Assembly (NCBI RefSeq): GCF_900446695.1
Contig: NZ_UAVP01000008.1
Span: 434,001-498,000, forward strand
Direction of reading: 5' to 3'
DNA length: 64,000 nt
Origin: Capnocytophaga sputigena
GTDB taxonomy: Bacteria; Bacteroidota; Bacteroidia; Flavobacteriales; Flavobacteriaceae
Positions 1 to 9,790 of the stretch are shown piece by piece. A program made the position numbers and the translations under genes. The notes under the pieces were generated by a model, which saw only the letters and a list, made by a program, of their open reading frames with translations, searched no databases and was not told the DNA's origin. Position 1 is the stretch's first letter, and each line of letters begins with the position of its first letter.

Positions 1-363
1 AAACGTATTATTTTTAATGATACCAAGCATTCTGTAAGTGAAGGTATTTCAAAGGAAAGCAAAATTCCCTTTAAATCTATCTCAGATAATTTTTCCTTAG
101 ACATTACTTTCAGTAATTATAAGAACAAATTATTGTTTAGCAGTCTTTATGTAAAAGCTAAAGGAGGTATTGAATATAATAACAAAAGGGATAATCTTCA
201 AACAGAACAATCTTTCTTGCGTACAGGTGTAACAAAAGGACAAATAAAAAAGAATGACAGAATAGAGGTTGAAAAACCTTTCTTTGAATACGTTACCCCT
301 CATAAACAAGGTGAAGCCAAGTTTTTGCTTACCAAAGAAGAACAAGATTTTATAAACCAATAG
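1..363 (+). CDS. 3' end of a hypothetical protein (partial)
   Basis: The frame is open from the first base of the window to a TAG at 361-363, so this is the last 120 or so residues of a gene that starts upstream. The product is lysine- and asparagine-rich and polar, with no membrane segment or motif that I recognise. It is followed at 402 by a strong hairpin terminator, which supports it being a real transcribed gene end. An internal start at 133 (TTG) is possible but unnecessary. Function unknown. Confidence 0.55.
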   Translation, partial: KRIIFNDTKHSVSEGISKESKIPFKSISDNFSLDITFSNYKNKLLFSSLYVKAKGGIEYNNKRDNLQTEQSFLRTGVTKGQIKKNDRIEVEKPFFEYVTPHKQGEAKFLLTKEEQDFINQ

Positions 364-401
364 CCTTATGTTTTGATCTATTTGTAAAGAACCTACAGAA
401 T

Positions 402-439
402 AAAAAAGCACTACTCTTTAATTAGAGCAGTGCTTTTTT
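402..439. terminator. Bidirectional intrinsic terminator
   Basis: A 16-base left arm (402-417) and right arm (424-439) form a near-perfect stem with one mismatch and a 6-base loop. A-rich and T-rich ends let it serve both strands. It lies downstream of the partial plus-strand gene and downstream of the minus-strand genes from the right. Confidence 0.85.
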
Positions 440-441
440 CT

Positions 442-540
442 TTATTCATCGAGCTGTTTTTGCTTCAATGTTTTAACTGATTGTACGAGTATTCTAACAG
501 CAAAATCTTTTGATTTATCTCTTACAATACTTTTACTCAT
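442..540 (-). pseudogene. Remnant of a four-helix bundle (S23-type) protein
   Basis: The first ~16 residues, MSKSIVRDKSKDFAVRI, match the conserved start of the four-helix bundle proteins (23S rRNA intervening-sequence protein family, usually about 120 residues). The match then stops and the frame ends after 32 residues. A family protein should continue with an aromatic and leucine-rich helix, which is missing, so I read it as a 5' fragment left by a deletion. It sits between a terminator and the DUF4301 gene. The family identity is from memory of its consensus. Confidence 0.5.
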
Positions 541-596
541 TTTTTTCAGTTTTTGTGAGTTACTCACATACCCAATACTGGCTTTACCAATCGTCT

Positions 597-632
597 GACC
601 CCTGATACCTGACCCCTGACACCTAAAACCTG
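597..632. repeat. Dispersed word repeat (ACCTGACCCCTGAAACCT type)
   Basis: Intergenic repeat built from variants of 'acctgacccctgacacct'. Related copies lie at about 11293-11315, 17020-17033 and 57702-57731, each close to a gene start or end. Function unknown. Confidence 0.5.
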
Positions 633-635
633 CCC

Positions 636-2183
636 TCACCCTTGGTGGGTTTTCTTGAGCAGGTCGTTTACTACTTTCACAGGGTTGAAGGTGATGATAG
701 GCACTTCAACGAAAAGGGTAATCCAATGTGCCATTGAACCATTCCACAAACCAGGGAGCTCCAATGCTTTTAGCGGACGACCCATATAGGTTTTGGAGGT
801 GATAAAGGCTTGGTTAGGGTCTACGTATTGTTGTAGGTCGAACTTCTCGCCTTTATAGTCTTTAGTGCCGCAAATCAAGTCTACAGGGTTGAAGTGAGTA
901 GACTGTTGGAAGATTTCCTTTTGCTTAGCATCCGCCATATTCACTTGGGCAGATTCGATGATTTGAAGGCTGTAGCCCTCACCATCTTTCACCCAGAACG
1001 GACCTCCACCAGGTTCACCTTCATTCTTCACCATTCCGCACACACGTATAGGGCGATTGAGCTGTTCTTTGATGAACTCCATAGCGTATTGGCGGCGAAA
1101 TTTATAGATGTAATCAGGAACAGTGATATTGATTTCCTTTAAAAAATCGAGAATGAGTTTCACCTCTTTTTTCTTAATCTTATTATTGTCAATACGGCGT
1201 AAGATTCTAAAGATTTCATCCTGCACTTCGCATAGTTTGCCCGCGAGCGCTTCTTTGTAGAACACGGTTTCATCGGTGTATTTTTTCACTACCACATTGT
1301 CGATATTCTTAATAAAGATGATATTGGCATCAATGTCGTTGAGGTTGCTCAACAGAGCTCCGTGACCAGCAGGGCGGAAGAGCAGATTACCTTCTTCATC
1401 GCGGAAGAAATCGTTATCTTCGGTTACCGAAACCGTGTCGGTACTTGGTTTTTGGTAAGAGAAATTCACATCAAAATTGATGTTATAACGCTCTTCAAGC
1501 ACAGGTTTGATAAGGTCGAGTTCTTTGTGGAATGCTTCGGTATGTTGCTCAGTAATAGTAAAATGCAGGTGAGCTTCTTGCTCATTGGAAGCGTAGAGCA
1601 CTGCCTCGCGGAAGTGTTCTTCAAAAGGAGTAGCGATTTTTTCGGAGTGTTTGTGAAAAGGGAGTAGTCCTTTGGGCATATTGCCATAGCCCAAACCTTC
1701 CTCATTAAGGAGGGTATTGACGATAATGTGTTTTTGGATATCTTCGTTTAATGAGGAAAAGTCGGGGTGATGTTTGTCAATAGCTGCTTTGAGGAGGGGG
1801 TAGAAAGCAAAGCGTTCAAGACCTTCAAAGAAATTTTTTACTTCCTTATTGCCAGTTCTGCCGATATAGGCTACAAACGATTCGCGATCGGGCTCAAAAT
1901 CGTCTCTAAAGGCGAAAAGCGATTTGAACATACGCGTCGCTGCCCCCGAAGCTGGTACAAATTTCAGGATAGTGTTGCCTTGTTTGCGCTTTTGGTAGAT
2001 AGCAGCGTATTTGGCAGCTTCTTCTTTACTAAAAGGGATAATACCATCGTCTAACACAGCAGCTTTGTAGAGCTGGATAGGGGGTACTCCTTGTTTGAAT
2101 TGTGCTACTTGAGCGTTGAGCATTGCTTCAGTAATGCCTTTTCTGATGAGTAGCTGGCGGTCTTTTTCTGTTAATTCATTCAT
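636..2183 (-). CDS. DUF4301 family protein
   Basis: A 515-residue protein whose length and sequence agree with the DUF4301 family, which is common in Bacteroidota and has no assigned reaction. Visible features are PASGAATRMFKSL at residues 77-89, a phosphate-binding-like glycine/alanine stretch, and a conserved block near residue 280 containing RPAGHGALLSNLND. There is no signal peptide, so it should be cytoplasmic. A TTG-N20-TACCTTTG promoter lies just upstream on this strand. It is monocistronic, bounded by the terminator at 402-439. The family name is recalled; the function is unknown. Confidence 0.85.
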   Translation of the reverse strand: MNELTEKDRQLLIRKGITEAMLNAQVAQFKQGVPPIQLYKAAVLDDGIIPFSKEEAAKYAAIYQKRKQGNTILKFVPASGAATRMFKSLFAFRDDFEPDRESFVAYIGRTGNKEVKNFFEGLERFAFYPLLKAAIDKHHPDFSSLNEDIQKHIIVNTLLNEEGLGYGNMPKGLLPFHKHSEKIATPFEEHFREAVLYASNEQEAHLHFTITEQHTEAFHKELDLIKPVLEERYNINFDVNFSYQKPSTDTVSVTEDNDFFRDEEGNLLFRPAGHGALLSNLNDIDANIIFIKNIDNVVVKKYTDETVFYKEALAGKLCEVQDEIFRILRRIDNNKIKKKEVKLILDFLKEINITVPDYIYKFRRQYAMEFIKEQLNRPIRVCGMVKNEGEPGGGPFWVKDGEGYSLQIIESAQVNMADAKQKEIFQQSTHFNPVDLICGTKDYKGEKFDLQQYVDPNQAFITSKTYMGRPLKALELPGLWNGSMAHWITLFVEVPIITFNPVKVVNDLLKKTHQG

Positions 2184-2233
2184 AATATAATAGTTTCGTT
2201 CAACATTCTAATTCTTACGATTTTTTGAGACGT

Positions 2234-2264
2234 CAAAGGTATAAACAAAAAAAGACAAAAGCAA
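2234..2264 (-). promoter_or_regulatory. Promoter of the DUF4301 gene
   Basis: Read on the minus strand, TTG (2262-2264), 20 bases, then TACCTTTG (2234-2241). This fits the Bacteroidetes housekeeping consensus and lies about 50 bases upstream of the start at 2183. Confidence 0.7.
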
Positions 2265-2304
2265 GAAAAAGCAGAAAAAAGTTTTAATTGTTAATTACCA
2301 ACCG

Positions 2305-4407
2305 TCAATTGTTAATAGTTAGAATTTCGTCGTAGTTGATGTAATTCCTATAGAACGGCTTGCCATTGAAGCGTATTTCACCTGCTTTTTTACCTTTTTC
2401 GATAGTGAAGGTTTTGCCATTTTCTAAGTGAAGAGTAGCTTTATCAAACAATGGGGTGGTTAGATAATACCTGCCATCGGAAGGGTTGAGAGGATAAAAA
2501 CCTAAAGCTGAGAGCACATACCAACTGCTCATTTGTCCGCAGTCCTCATTGCCACAATGTCCGTTGGGGGTATTTTTGTATTGAGTATTCAATATTTCGG
2601 TAATGCGTTGAGATACTTTTTCGGGGTGGTTCGTGAAATGATAAAGATAAGCCACGTGATGACTTGGTTCATTACCGTGCACGTATTGACCTATCATTCC
2701 GGTACTGAAAATAGGCAATTTCTCATCGGGGGTAACGGCTAAAGTGAACATAGAGTCGAGTTTCTGTTCAAAAGCATCAGTACCTCCCATCGCATCGCGC
2801 AAGCCAAGAATGTTTTGTGGCACAAACCAGCGGTAATGCCAAGCATTGCTTTCGCAAAAGTATTTACTGTAGTCCTTAGGATTGAAAGGCTTGATAAACT
2901 GTCCTTTGCTGTCTTTAGGACGGAAGAAAGTTGTTTTTCCATCAAAGAGATTGCGCCAATTTTCAGCGCGTTTGGCAAAATAAGCCGCATCTTGTTCCTT
3001 GCCGAGTGATTTGGCAAATTGCGCAATACACCAGTCGTCGTAAGCGTACTCTAAGGTTTTAGACACCGACCAGTTTTCATCTGATTTATCTAAATCATAA
3101 GGCACATAACCATATTGCTGATAAAGACCGATTTCGCGTTCTTTCACCATCGCACTTTGTTTGCAAGCTTCATAAGCCAAGGGGATATCCATCGGGATAT
3201 TCTTAAAATAAGCATCTACAATAATAGGTACAGCGTGATAGCCTATCATCATATTGGTTTCACCGCCTTGCATACTCCACACAGGCAATGTGCCATTTTC
3301 ACGGTAGTGTGCTAAAAAACTCTTGATAAAATCGGCAGATGCCTCACGGTGCAACAAGGTATAGAGAGGGTGAGCCGCGCGGAAAGTATCCCAAAGAGAA
3401 AATGTGTCGTAACGCTTTTCAGGAGCATCGACATCGCTGAAGAGATTAGGCGCCAACATCGATTGGTAGAGCATTGTATAGAAAATTGTTTTTTGCTCCT
3501 CAGTTCCCCCTTCTACCGTAATTTTCTGTAATTGTCGTTCCCAGAGGTTACGAGCCGCCTCGCGATAGTCGTCGAAAGCAAAATGAGGGGCTTCGGCTTC
3601 CATATTTTTATAAGCCCCTGCAATGCTGTGCATAGAAAGTGCTGTTTTCACTACTATAGTTTCATTGTTGGCGGTAGCATAGCGAAGTACCATTTTAGAG
3701 CGGTTGGCTTTGCCATTTTCTTTTTCTTCTGTAAATTCCTTATCAACAAAGGGTTTGGAGAGCTTGATCACAAAATATACCTTTTGGTTGCGCGCCCAGC
3801 CAGTAGAAAACCGATAACCTTCCAAAGTAGTGTTATCCACCACTTTCAAATAAGTTTCAGTAGGTTTATCCCAGTTGATGCTATAGCCTAAATCTACAGT
3901 AATTTTGGATTGTTCGTCCTTAGGGAAGGTATAGCGTTGCACCCCCACACGAGGGGTAGCAGTAAGTTCGGCTTTGATGCCATAACTCAGCAAATCAACA
4001 CTGTAATAACCCGCAGTGGCGGTTTCGTGTTGGTGAGAGAAATAGGAGAAAGGCAGGTGGTTGTTTGCCTCAATACGCTGGTTAAATCTACTATTGGTGG
4101 GCATAATGAGTACATCGTAGAGGTCACCAGCCCCCGTGCCTGAAAGGTGGGTATGTGAGAATCCGGTGATGATGCTATCGGGGTAGAAGTAGCCCGAAAT
4201 TCTGTCCCAGCCTGGGATACCAATATCCGGACTGAGTTGCACCATCCCAAAGGGAGTCATTGCCCCAGGGTAGGTATTCCCCGTCCCATCAGTACCGATG
4301 AAGGGATTAACATAATTAGTGAGTTCTTCTTTAACTGACTCTTTTTGTTCTGATGAATTATGGCAAGCTACCAAGGCAAATGCCAAAAGGTAAAGGTATG
4401 GTTTCAT
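2305..4407 (-). CDS. GH92 family alpha-mannosidase, lipoprotein
   Basis: A 700-residue glycoside hydrolase of family 92, exo-acting calcium-dependent alpha-mannosidases. The lipoprotein signal ends at Cys15 (LVAC), so the protein is membrane-anchored. Family signatures are YVNPFIGTDGTGNTYPGA (31-48), GFSHTHLSGTG (82-92) and, near the C terminus, GNEDCGQMSSWYVLSALGFY, which carries catalytic-region acidic residues. After the cysteine comes HNSSEQKE, a weak resemblance to the surface-export signal. It is the last gene of a minus-strand run pfkB-hemL-GH92, 49 bases after hemL. Its likely role is trimming host N-glycan mannose, which is inferred from the family. Confidence 0.93.
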   Translation of the reverse strand: MKPYLYLLAFALVACHNSSEQKESVKEELTNYVNPFIGTDGTGNTYPGAMTPFGMVQLSPDIGIPGWDRISGYFYPDSIITGFSHTHLSGTGAGDLYDVLIMPTNSRFNQRIEANNHLPFSYFSHQHETATAGYYSVDLLSYGIKAELTATPRVGVQRYTFPKDEQSKITVDLGYSINWDKPTETYLKVVDNTTLEGYRFSTGWARNQKVYFVIKLSKPFVDKEFTEEKENGKANRSKMVLRYATANNETIVVKTALSMHSIAGAYKNMEAEAPHFAFDDYREAARNLWERQLQKITVEGGTEEQKTIFYTMLYQSMLAPNLFSDVDAPEKRYDTFSLWDTFRAAHPLYTLLHREASADFIKSFLAHYRENGTLPVWSMQGGETNMMIGYHAVPIIVDAYFKNIPMDIPLAYEACKQSAMVKEREIGLYQQYGYVPYDLDKSDENWSVSKTLEYAYDDWCIAQFAKSLGKEQDAAYFAKRAENWRNLFDGKTTFFRPKDSKGQFIKPFNPKDYSKYFCESNAWHYRWFVPQNILGLRDAMGGTDAFEQKLDSMFTLAVTPDEKLPIFSTGMIGQYVHGNEPSHHVAYLYHFTNHPEKVSQRITEILNTQYKNTPNGHCGNEDCGQMSSWYVLSALGFYPLNPSDGRYYLTTPLFDKATLHLENGKTFTIEKGKKAGEIRFNGKPFYRNYINYDEILTINN

Positions 4408-4456
4408 TAATTTATTATTAGGTATTAGGTTTCAGGATTCCAAATTTACTAATTCC

Positions 4457-5743
4457 TTACAGCTCCATAATCACTCTGTTAAGAGCGCTGATAGTTTTAT
4501 CCAAATCTTCATAAGTAAGAGCATCATTGAGGAAGTAACTTTCAAAAGCACTTGGTGGCAAATAAACGCCTTCGCGCAACATTCCGTGGAAATACTTGCG
4601 GAAACGCGCTGCATCACTCTTAGCCGAAGAAGCGAAATCGGTTACAGGATTTTCGTTAAAGAAAAGGGTAAACATAGATCCAAAACTGTTGATTTGGTAA
4701 GGAATGCCCGCACGTTTTAGCACATTGTCAAATCCTTCGTGCAAGTAAGCTGTTTTTTTCGCTAAACTATCAAACACTTCGGGCTGTTCATTCAAAGCGG
4801 TGAGCATTGCCAAACCAGCACTCATCGCCAAAGGATTACCGCTAAGGGTTCCCGCTTGATACACGGGACCTTCGGGAGCTAAGTAGCTCATTATTTCTTT
4901 ATTAGCAGCAAAAGCCCCTACGGGAAGTCCACCGCCAATCACTTTCCCAAAGGTAACAATATCAGCTTTGATGCCAAAGACTTCTTGCGCTCCACCTTTT
5001 GCCAAGCGGAAGCCGGTCATCACCTCATCAAATATCAAAAGTGCGTCATTTTCAGTACACAATTGTCTCAATCCTTCTAAAAATCCTTCAGCAGGAGGTA
5101 CACAACCCATATTGCCCGCTACAGGTTCGATAATCACACAAGCAATTTGCTGAGGATTAGCCTCAAAAAGGGTCTTCACCGATGCTAAATCGTTGTAGTT
5201 TGCTAAAAGTGTATCTTTAGCCGTGCCTTGGGTTACCCCAGGGCTATTGGGGCTGCCAAAAGTGGCTCCTCCACTACCCGCCTCAATGAGAAAAGCATCG
5301 GAGTGTCCGTGGTAGCAACCCGCAAATTTGATAATTTTCTCTCTGCCAGTATAGCCACGTGCCAAGCGGATTGCGCTCATACAAGCCTCTGTACCGCTAT
5401 TCACAAAGCGGATTTTATCGATATTTGGCACCATTGCAACCGCCAATTCGGCAATTTGCACTTCTACTTCAGTAGGAATACCAAAAGAGGTACCTTTTTT
5501 AGCGCGCTCGGTTACTGCCTCAATTACAGGGGCGTACGCGTGACCTAAAATGAGAGGACCCCAAGAGGCAATATAATCGATGTACTTGCGGTTGTCCTCA
5601 TCGGTAAGATAAGCGCCTTGCGCTTCTTTGATGAAAATAGGATGTCCCCCTACGGCATTGAAAGCGCGTACGGGAGAGTTCACTCCACCAGGGAGTACTT
5701 GTTGTGCAGCTGCGAATAATTCGCTACTTCTTTTGTAAAGCAT
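4457..5743 (-). CDS. hemL: Glutamate-1-semialdehyde 2,1-aminomutase
   Basis: Converts glutamate-1-semialdehyde to 5-aminolevulinate in the C5 route of tetrapyrrole synthesis. It is a 428-residue, full-length class-III PLP enzyme. NSGTEA (115-120), the DEVMTGFR segment (239-246) and [13 protein letters not shown] with the PLP lysine at Lys267 are all present. The start [10 protein letters not shown] matches the family N terminus. It lies 55 bases downstream of the pfkB-type kinase and 49 bases upstream of the GH92 gene, on the same strand. Cytoplasmic. Confidence 0.97.
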   Translation of the reverse strand: MLYKRSSELFAAAQQVLPGGVNSPVRAFNAVGGHPIFIKEAQGAYLTDEDNRKYIDYIASWGPLILGHAYAPVIEAVTERAKKGTSFGIPTEVEVQIAELAVAMVPNIDKIRFVNSGTEACMSAIRLARGYTGREKIIKFAGCYHGHSDAFLIEAGSGGATFGSPNSPGVTQGTAKDTLLANYNDLASVKTLFEANPQQIACVIIEPVAGNMGCVPPAEGFLEGLRQLCTENDALLIFDEVMTGFRLAKGGAQEVFGIKADIVTFGKVIGGGLPVGAFAANKEIMSYLAPEGPVYQAGTLSGNPLAMSAGLAMLTALNEQPEVFDSLAKKTAYLHEGFDNVLKRAGIPYQINSFGSMFTLFFNENPVTDFASSAKSDAARFRKYFHGMLREGVYLPPSAFESYFLNDALTYEDLDKTISALNRVIMEL

Positions 5744-5798
5744 ATCTTTTTTAGCTAAGAAGTAAGAGATTAAAGGTAAATTACTTGCCTCTTATCTC
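5744..5798. repeat. Inverted pair of polypyrimidine/polypurine word repeats between pfkB-type gene and hemL
   Basis: The spacer consists almost entirely of two opposed copies of the CTTATCTCTTACCT word. The arms GTAAGAGAT and ATCTCTTAC could form an intercistronic hairpin in the pfkB-hemL transcript. Confidence 0.6.
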
Positions 5799-6725
5799 TT
5801 ACCTAAGTTGAATATCAAACTGTGTAAGGTCTCTAAATTGTTGTAAGCGAGCAGTTCGCTCGTTGTGGGTGAGGGTGAGCAAACGCTCAGCACCGAATTT
5901 TTCAATGCAAAACGAGGCTACATTTGCCCCTTGAACAATAGCGTTTTTCAAATTAGCAAACGAGTAGTCGCGAGTTTTAGTGAGATACCCCACCATACCC
6001 CCTGCAAACACATCGCCTGCTCCCGTAGGGTCAAACACTTCGGCTAAAGGCAAAGCCGGTGCAAAGAACACCTTATCCTCGTGGAATAGAAGAGCTCCGT
6101 GTTCGCCTTTTTTAATCACTACATACTTCACACCCATTGCCATAATACGCTGAGCAGCTTTCACAAGTGAATACTCTTTGGTAAGCTGGCGTGCTTCTTC
6201 ATCATTGATAGTGATCACATCCACACGAGCAATTACCTCCATTAGCAAATCCCAAGTGTGGTTCATCCAGTAGTTCATCGTGTCCATTACCACCAATTTA
6301 GGACGCTGAGTCATTTGGTTGAGTACATCCATTTGGAGAGAAGGGTGCAAATTACCAAGCAGAAGTACTTCGGCATCGCGAAAAGCCTCGGGGACTACGG
6401 GTTTAAAATCGTTGATAACATTCAATTGGGTATCGAGGGTATCGCGTTGGTTCATATCATTGTGATATTTGCCACTCCAGAAGAGTGTTTTGCCTCCTTG
6501 TACAATCTCAATACCTGACACATCAATACGACGTTCAGTTAGTAGATTTAAATACTCTTGTGGATAGTCGCTGCCTACGATAGATACGATAGCAGCGGGA
6601 ATTTCAAACTGAGCAGCAGCCAATGCGATATAGTTAGCTGAGCCCCCCATAATAGAGTTGCTTTTTCCAAAAGGTGTTTCTATTTGGTCGAAAGCGATGC
6701 TTCCGAGAATAAGTAGTTTGCTCAT
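5799..6725 (-). CDS. PfkB/ribokinase-family sugar or nucleoside kinase
   Basis: A 308-residue member of the PfkB family, which transfers phosphate from ATP to a sugar or nucleoside hydroxyl. The signature DPTGAGDVFAGG is at 232-243 with the catalytic base Asp238, and GGSANY near the N terminus is the usual substrate-binding glycine pair. The substrate cannot be told from sequence. First gene of the pfkB-hemL-GH92 run. A TACTTTTG box at 6834-6841 and a polypurine word at 6731-6753 (read on the plus strand) lie upstream. Confidence 0.88.
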   Translation of the reverse strand: MSKLLILGSIAFDQIETPFGKSNSIMGGSANYIALAAAQFEIPAAIVSIVGSDYPQEYLNLLTERRIDVSGIEIVQGGKTLFWSGKYHNDMNQRDTLDTQLNVINDFKPVVPEAFRDAEVLLLGNLHPSLQMDVLNQMTQRPKLVVMDTMNYWMNHTWDLLMEVIARVDVITINDEEARQLTKEYSLVKAAQRIMAMGVKYVVIKKGEHGALLFHEDKVFFAPALPLAEVFDPTGAGDVFAGGMVGYLTKTRDYSFANLKNAIVQGANVASFCIEKFGAERLLTLTHNERTARLQQFRDLTQFDIQLR

Positions 6726-6730
6726 TTATT

Positions 6731-6753
6731 TTAGGTAAGAGATAAGAAGTAAG
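6731..6753. repeat. Polypyrimidine word repeat in the 5' leader of the pfkB-type gene
   Basis: On the minus strand this reads as variants of CTTACTTCTTATCTCTTACC ending five bases before the start codon. It belongs to the same family as copies at 5750-5798, 9791-9836, 49077-49097, 52417-52441, 54444-54473, 55591-55617 and 56341-56370. Confidence 0.6.
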
Positions 6754-6833
6754 AAATATATAATGCCACTTACAGTATGTTAATTTTCTGACAATTACCT
6801 TTGTAATGTTCTTACTCTTTGTAAATTTTGGGC

Positions 6834-6841
6834 AAAAGTAC
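6834..6841 (-). promoter_or_regulatory. -7 box of the pfkB-hemL-GH92 run
   Basis: TACTTTTG on the minus strand, about 110 bases upstream of the pfkB-type start. No convincing -33 TTTG at the right distance. Confidence 0.45.
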
Positions 6842-7017
6842 AAAATTATTACGAAATACGGATTATAAACGAAGGGAATTGTATTATTTTTCTGTTTTTA
6901 GCGAAAAAAGCTGTGCTTTTTTTCTGCAAGAAGAGCATTTTGCAGAATGAATAAAAATATGTTATAAATTTAAAAGGCTGCCCCAAAAGTCTCAAAAATC
7001 GTATTTACTCCCCTACA

Positions 7018-7106
7018 CTTTGCCAAAGTTGATTGCTCTGAAAATCAGTTACTTTTATAGTATGTTGTGTAAGGGCGTTTTGCAAACGCCCCCCATACAA
7101 AAAACT
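7018..7106. repeat. Dispersed ~90-bp repeat, copy 1
   Basis: It begins with CTTTGCCAAAGTTGATTGCT and contains the palindrome GGCGTTTTGCAAACGCC. A second copy is at 39874-39960 with the same order of blocks: the CTTTNNCAAAG palindrome, GTTGATTGCTCTGA, GTATGTT, the GCGTTTTGCAAA palindrome, and AAAAACTT. Non-coding. Confidence 0.65.
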
Positions 7107-7169
7107 TGTTGAACAGTCCTTTTTTCACTTTTTTTCCTCATTCATACCTCCTATTTCATAATTATTTTG

Positions 7170-7177
7170 TAATTTTG
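7170..7177 (+). promoter_or_regulatory. -7 box of thrS operon
   Basis: TAATTTTG, 40 bases upstream of the thrS start codon, fits TAnnTTTG. Confidence 0.5.
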
Positions 7178-7216
7178 CACTTTCAAACTCAACAATACTA
7201 AAAATCAACAATAAAA

Positions 7217-9160
7217 ATGATAAAAATTACACTACCCGACGGTTCAGTAAAAGAATACCAAAGTGGTATCACCCCTGCTCAAGTAGCACAAAGCATCAGC
7301 GAGGGGTTGGCGCGTAACGTACTCTCTGCCTCTTTCAACGGCAAGACTGTAGAAAGCGTTACCCCACTGACGACGGACGGTAGTCTCACTCTATATACTT
7401 GGGATAACCCCGAAGGTAAAAAAGCTTTCTGGCACTCTTCTGCCCACATCTTGGCACAAGCGCTCGAAGAACTTTACCCTGGCATCAAACTCACCATAGG
7501 ACCCGCAATTGCCAATGGTTTCTACTACGACGTCGATTTCAACGGCAAACCTATTTCCGAAAAAGATTTCCCTGCTATCGAAGCTAAATTCTTGGAAATC
7601 GCTCGTGGCAAACACGAATTTAAGATGCGCCCTGTGAGCAAAGCCGAAGCCTTGTCGTACTACGCAGGCAAAAATGAGTACAAAACCGAACTCATCGAAG
7701 CCCTCGAAGATGGTACAATTACCTTCTGCGACCACAGCACCTTCACCGACCTTTGTCGTGGGGGGCATATCCCTAACACGGGCTTCGTGAAAGCTGTAAA
7801 AGTACTCAGCGCTGCTGGGGCTTATTGGCGTGGTGATGAGCACAACCCTCAGCTCACCCGTGTGTATGGCATCTCATTCCCTAAACAAAAAGAACTCACC
7901 GAATACCTCGAACTGCTTGAAGAAGCTAAAAAACGCGACCACCGCAAGCTTGGTAAAGAACTTGAACTCTTTACCTTCTCTAACAAGGTAGGACAAGGCT
8001 TACCGCTTTGGTTACCCAAAGGAGCTGCCTTGCGCGAACGCCTCGAAGCCTTCTTGCGCAAAGCCCAAAAACAAGCTGGTTACGAGCAGGTAGTTACCCC
8101 GCATATCGGTCATAAGAATTTGTATGTAACCTCAGGTCACTGGGATAAATACGGAAAAGATAGTTTCCAACCCATTGCCACCCCTAACGAAGGTGAGGAA
8201 TATTTACTAAAACCGATGAACTGTCCGCATCACTGCGAGATATACAACTCACACCCTTGGAGTTATAAAGATTTGCCAAAGCGTTTCGCCGAGTTTGGTA
8301 CAGTATATCGCTATGAACAAAGTGGCGAGTTGCACGGCTTAACCCGTGTGCGTTGCTTTACCCAAGACGATGCACACATCTTCTGTACTCCTGAACAGTT
8401 AGACGACGAGTTCAAACACGTAATCGATTTAGTGCTTTATGTATTTGGCTCTCTTGGATTCGACAATTTTACTGCACAAGTATCATTGCGCGACCCCGAA
8501 AACCTCAGCAAGTACATCGGTAGTGATGAAAATTGGGCAAAAGCCGAAAACGCGATCATCAACGCAGCGAAAGAAAAAGGTTTGAATTATGTAATCGAAA
8601 CAGGCGAAGCGGCTTTCTACGGACCTAAACTCGACTTTATGGTAAAAGATGCCTTAGGCAGAAGCTGGCAACTCGGTACCATTCAGGTAGATTACAACCT
8701 TCCAGAGCGTTTCGACCTTTGGTATAAAGGTGCTGATAACGAGATGCACCGCCCTGTAATGATTCACCGTGCGCCTTTCGGAAGTATGGAGCGTTTCGTA
8801 GCCATTTTATTGGAACACACCGCTGGAAACTTCCCTTTATGGCTCAACCCAAATCAAGCTATCATACTATCATTGAGCGAAAAATATGAAAATTATGCTC
8901 AAAAAGTTTTGAGTTTGTTAGAAAATTCCGATATTCGCACCCTGATAGACAATCGTGCCGAAACTATGGGCAAAAAAATACGTGAAGCCGAAACCCAAAA
9001 AATCCCGTATATGCTCATTGTCGGTGAGAATGAAGAGAAAGAAGGCACCGTATCAGTGCGCAAACGCGGTGGTGAAGATTTAGGCAGTATGAGCGTAGAA
9101 GCATTTGCCAAACTCATCAACGACGAAGTAGCCGCATCGATCAAACAATTTGGTAATTAG
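7217..9160 (+). CDS. thrS: Threonyl-tRNA synthetase
   Basis: Charges tRNA-Thr. 647 residues, full length. The order is TGS domain (about 1-60), editing domain with the [11 protein letters not shown] motif (near 72-82) and DLCRGGHI, the class II catalytic core, and the C-terminal anticodon domain. The active-site zinc ligand motif KPMNCPHH is intact (Cys336), unlike the zinc sites of AccD and DnaG elsewhere in this window. First gene of thrS-infC-rpmI-rplT, a conserved bacterial arrangement. No T-box is visible upstream, as expected outside Firmicutes. Confidence 0.98.
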   Translation: MIKITLPDGSVKEYQSGITPAQVAQSISEGLARNVLSASFNGKTVESVTPLTTDGSLTLYTWDNPEGKKAFWHSSAHILAQALEELYPGIKLTIGPAIANGFYYDVDFNGKPISEKDFPAIEAKFLEIARGKHEFKMRPVSKAEALSYYAGKNEYKTELIEALEDGTITFCDHSTFTDLCRGGHIPNTGFVKAVKVLSAAGAYWRGDEHNPQLTRVYGISFPKQKELTEYLELLEEAKKRDHRKLGKELELFTFSNKVGQGLPLWLPKGAALRERLEAFLRKAQKQAGYEQVVTPHIGHKNLYVTSGHWDKYGKDSFQPIATPNEGEEYLLKPMNCPHHCEIYNSHPWSYKDLPKRFAEFGTVYRYEQSGELHGLTRVRCFTQDDAHIFCTPEQLDDEFKHVIDLVLYVFGSLGFDNFTAQVSLRDPENLSKYIGSDENWAKAENAIINAAKEKGLNYVIETGEAAFYGPKLDFMVKDALGRSWQLGTIQVDYNLPERFDLWYKGADNEMHRPVMIHRAPFGSMERFVAILLEHTAGNFPLWLNPNQAIILSLSEKYENYAQKVLSLLENSDIRTLIDNRAETMGKKIREAETQKIPYMLIVGENEEKEGTVSVRKRGGEDLGSMSVEAFAKLINDEVAASIKQFGN

Positions 9161-9210
9161 TCAATCGCTAAATCGCCAAATTAGAATAGTGAAAGTAATT
9201 TTAAATTTAA

Positions 9211-9765
9211 ATAGCCATCATAAAAAAAAGTAACACACCGGGCAGAGATGACAAACAACCTCATCGCATCAACCGCGACATCCGCGTTCCTGAGGTACGT
9301 TTGGTAGGGGAAAACGTCGAAGGTGGCGTATACCCCACTCGCAAAGCATTAGAAATTGCTAATGAATTAGAACTCGATTTGGTGGAAATCTCACCAAACG
9401 CCACGCCTCCTGTTTGTAAGGTAATTGATTATAAGAAATTCCTTTACGAACAAAAAAAGCGTGATAAAGAGCTAAAAGCGAAAGCTACTAAGGTAGTGAT
9501 CAAAGAAATTCGCTTCGGCCCTCAAACCGATGACCACGACTATGAGTTTAAGAAGAAACACGGCGAAAAGTTCCTCAAAGAAGGTTCTAAAGTAAAAGCC
9601 TATGTATTCTTCAAAGGTCGTTCTATCATCTATAAAGACCAAGGGGAAATCCTCCTCTTGCGCCTCGCTACTGACCTTGAGGACTATGGCAAAGTAGAAC
9701 AAATGCCTAAACTCGAAGGAAAACGTATGACGATGTTCCTCGCACCCTTACCCAAGAAAAAATAA
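9211..9765 (+). CDS. infC: Translation initiation factor IF-3, probable AUA start
   Basis: IF-3 binds the 30S subunit and rejects wrong start codons. The IF3 N domain and C domain ([23 protein letters not shown] onward) are complete. No ATG, GTG or TTG precedes the conserved [13 protein letters not shown] segment: the first ordinary start, TTG at 9301, would delete about 30 N-domain residues. The frame opens after TAA at 9208-9210 with ATA GCC ATC, giving M-A-I as in many flavobacterial IF-3 proteins, so ATA at 9211 is chosen (ATC 9217 and ATA 9220 are alternatives). An abnormal start codon permits IF-3 feedback control, as with AUU in E. coli. Confidence 0.93.
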   Translation: MAIIKKSNTPGRDDKQPHRINRDIRVPEVRLVGENVEGGVYPTRKALEIANELELDLVEISPNATPPVCKVIDYKKFLYEQKKRDKELKAKATKVVIKEIRFGPQTDDHDYEFKKKHGEKFLKEGSKVKAYVFFKGRSIIYKDQGEILLLRLATDLEDYGKVEQMPKLEGKRMTMFLAPLPKKK

Positions 9766-9790
9766 TTAAAGATAAAAGATAAGAAGTAAC

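Larger units (their letters stand above)
6754..7216. other. Gene-free divergent region between pfkB-type gene and thrS
   Basis: No gene seen. It contains the minus-strand TACTTTTG box at 6834-6841, a hairpin with 8-base arms TTCTGCAA and TTGCAGAA at 6922-6947 without a U-tract, the dispersed repeat at 7018-7106, and the thrS promoter box at 7170-7177. Confidence 0.6.

Noticed and set aside
3532-3891. A 119-codon plus-strand frame within the GH92 gene
   Set aside because: Shadow of the conserved mannosidase coding sequence.
6922-6947. TTCTGCAA/TTGCAGAA hairpin as a regulatory site
   Set aside because: The symmetric arms are short and isolated with no linked gene. Noted only within the gene-free region entry.
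7391-7843. A 150-codon open frame opposite thrS
   Set aside because: It lies antisense to the editing domain of ThrRS. It is a codon-bias artefact.
9301-9765. TTG at 9301 as the infC start
   Set aside because: It would remove about 30 conserved N-domain residues that are encoded in frame upstream.
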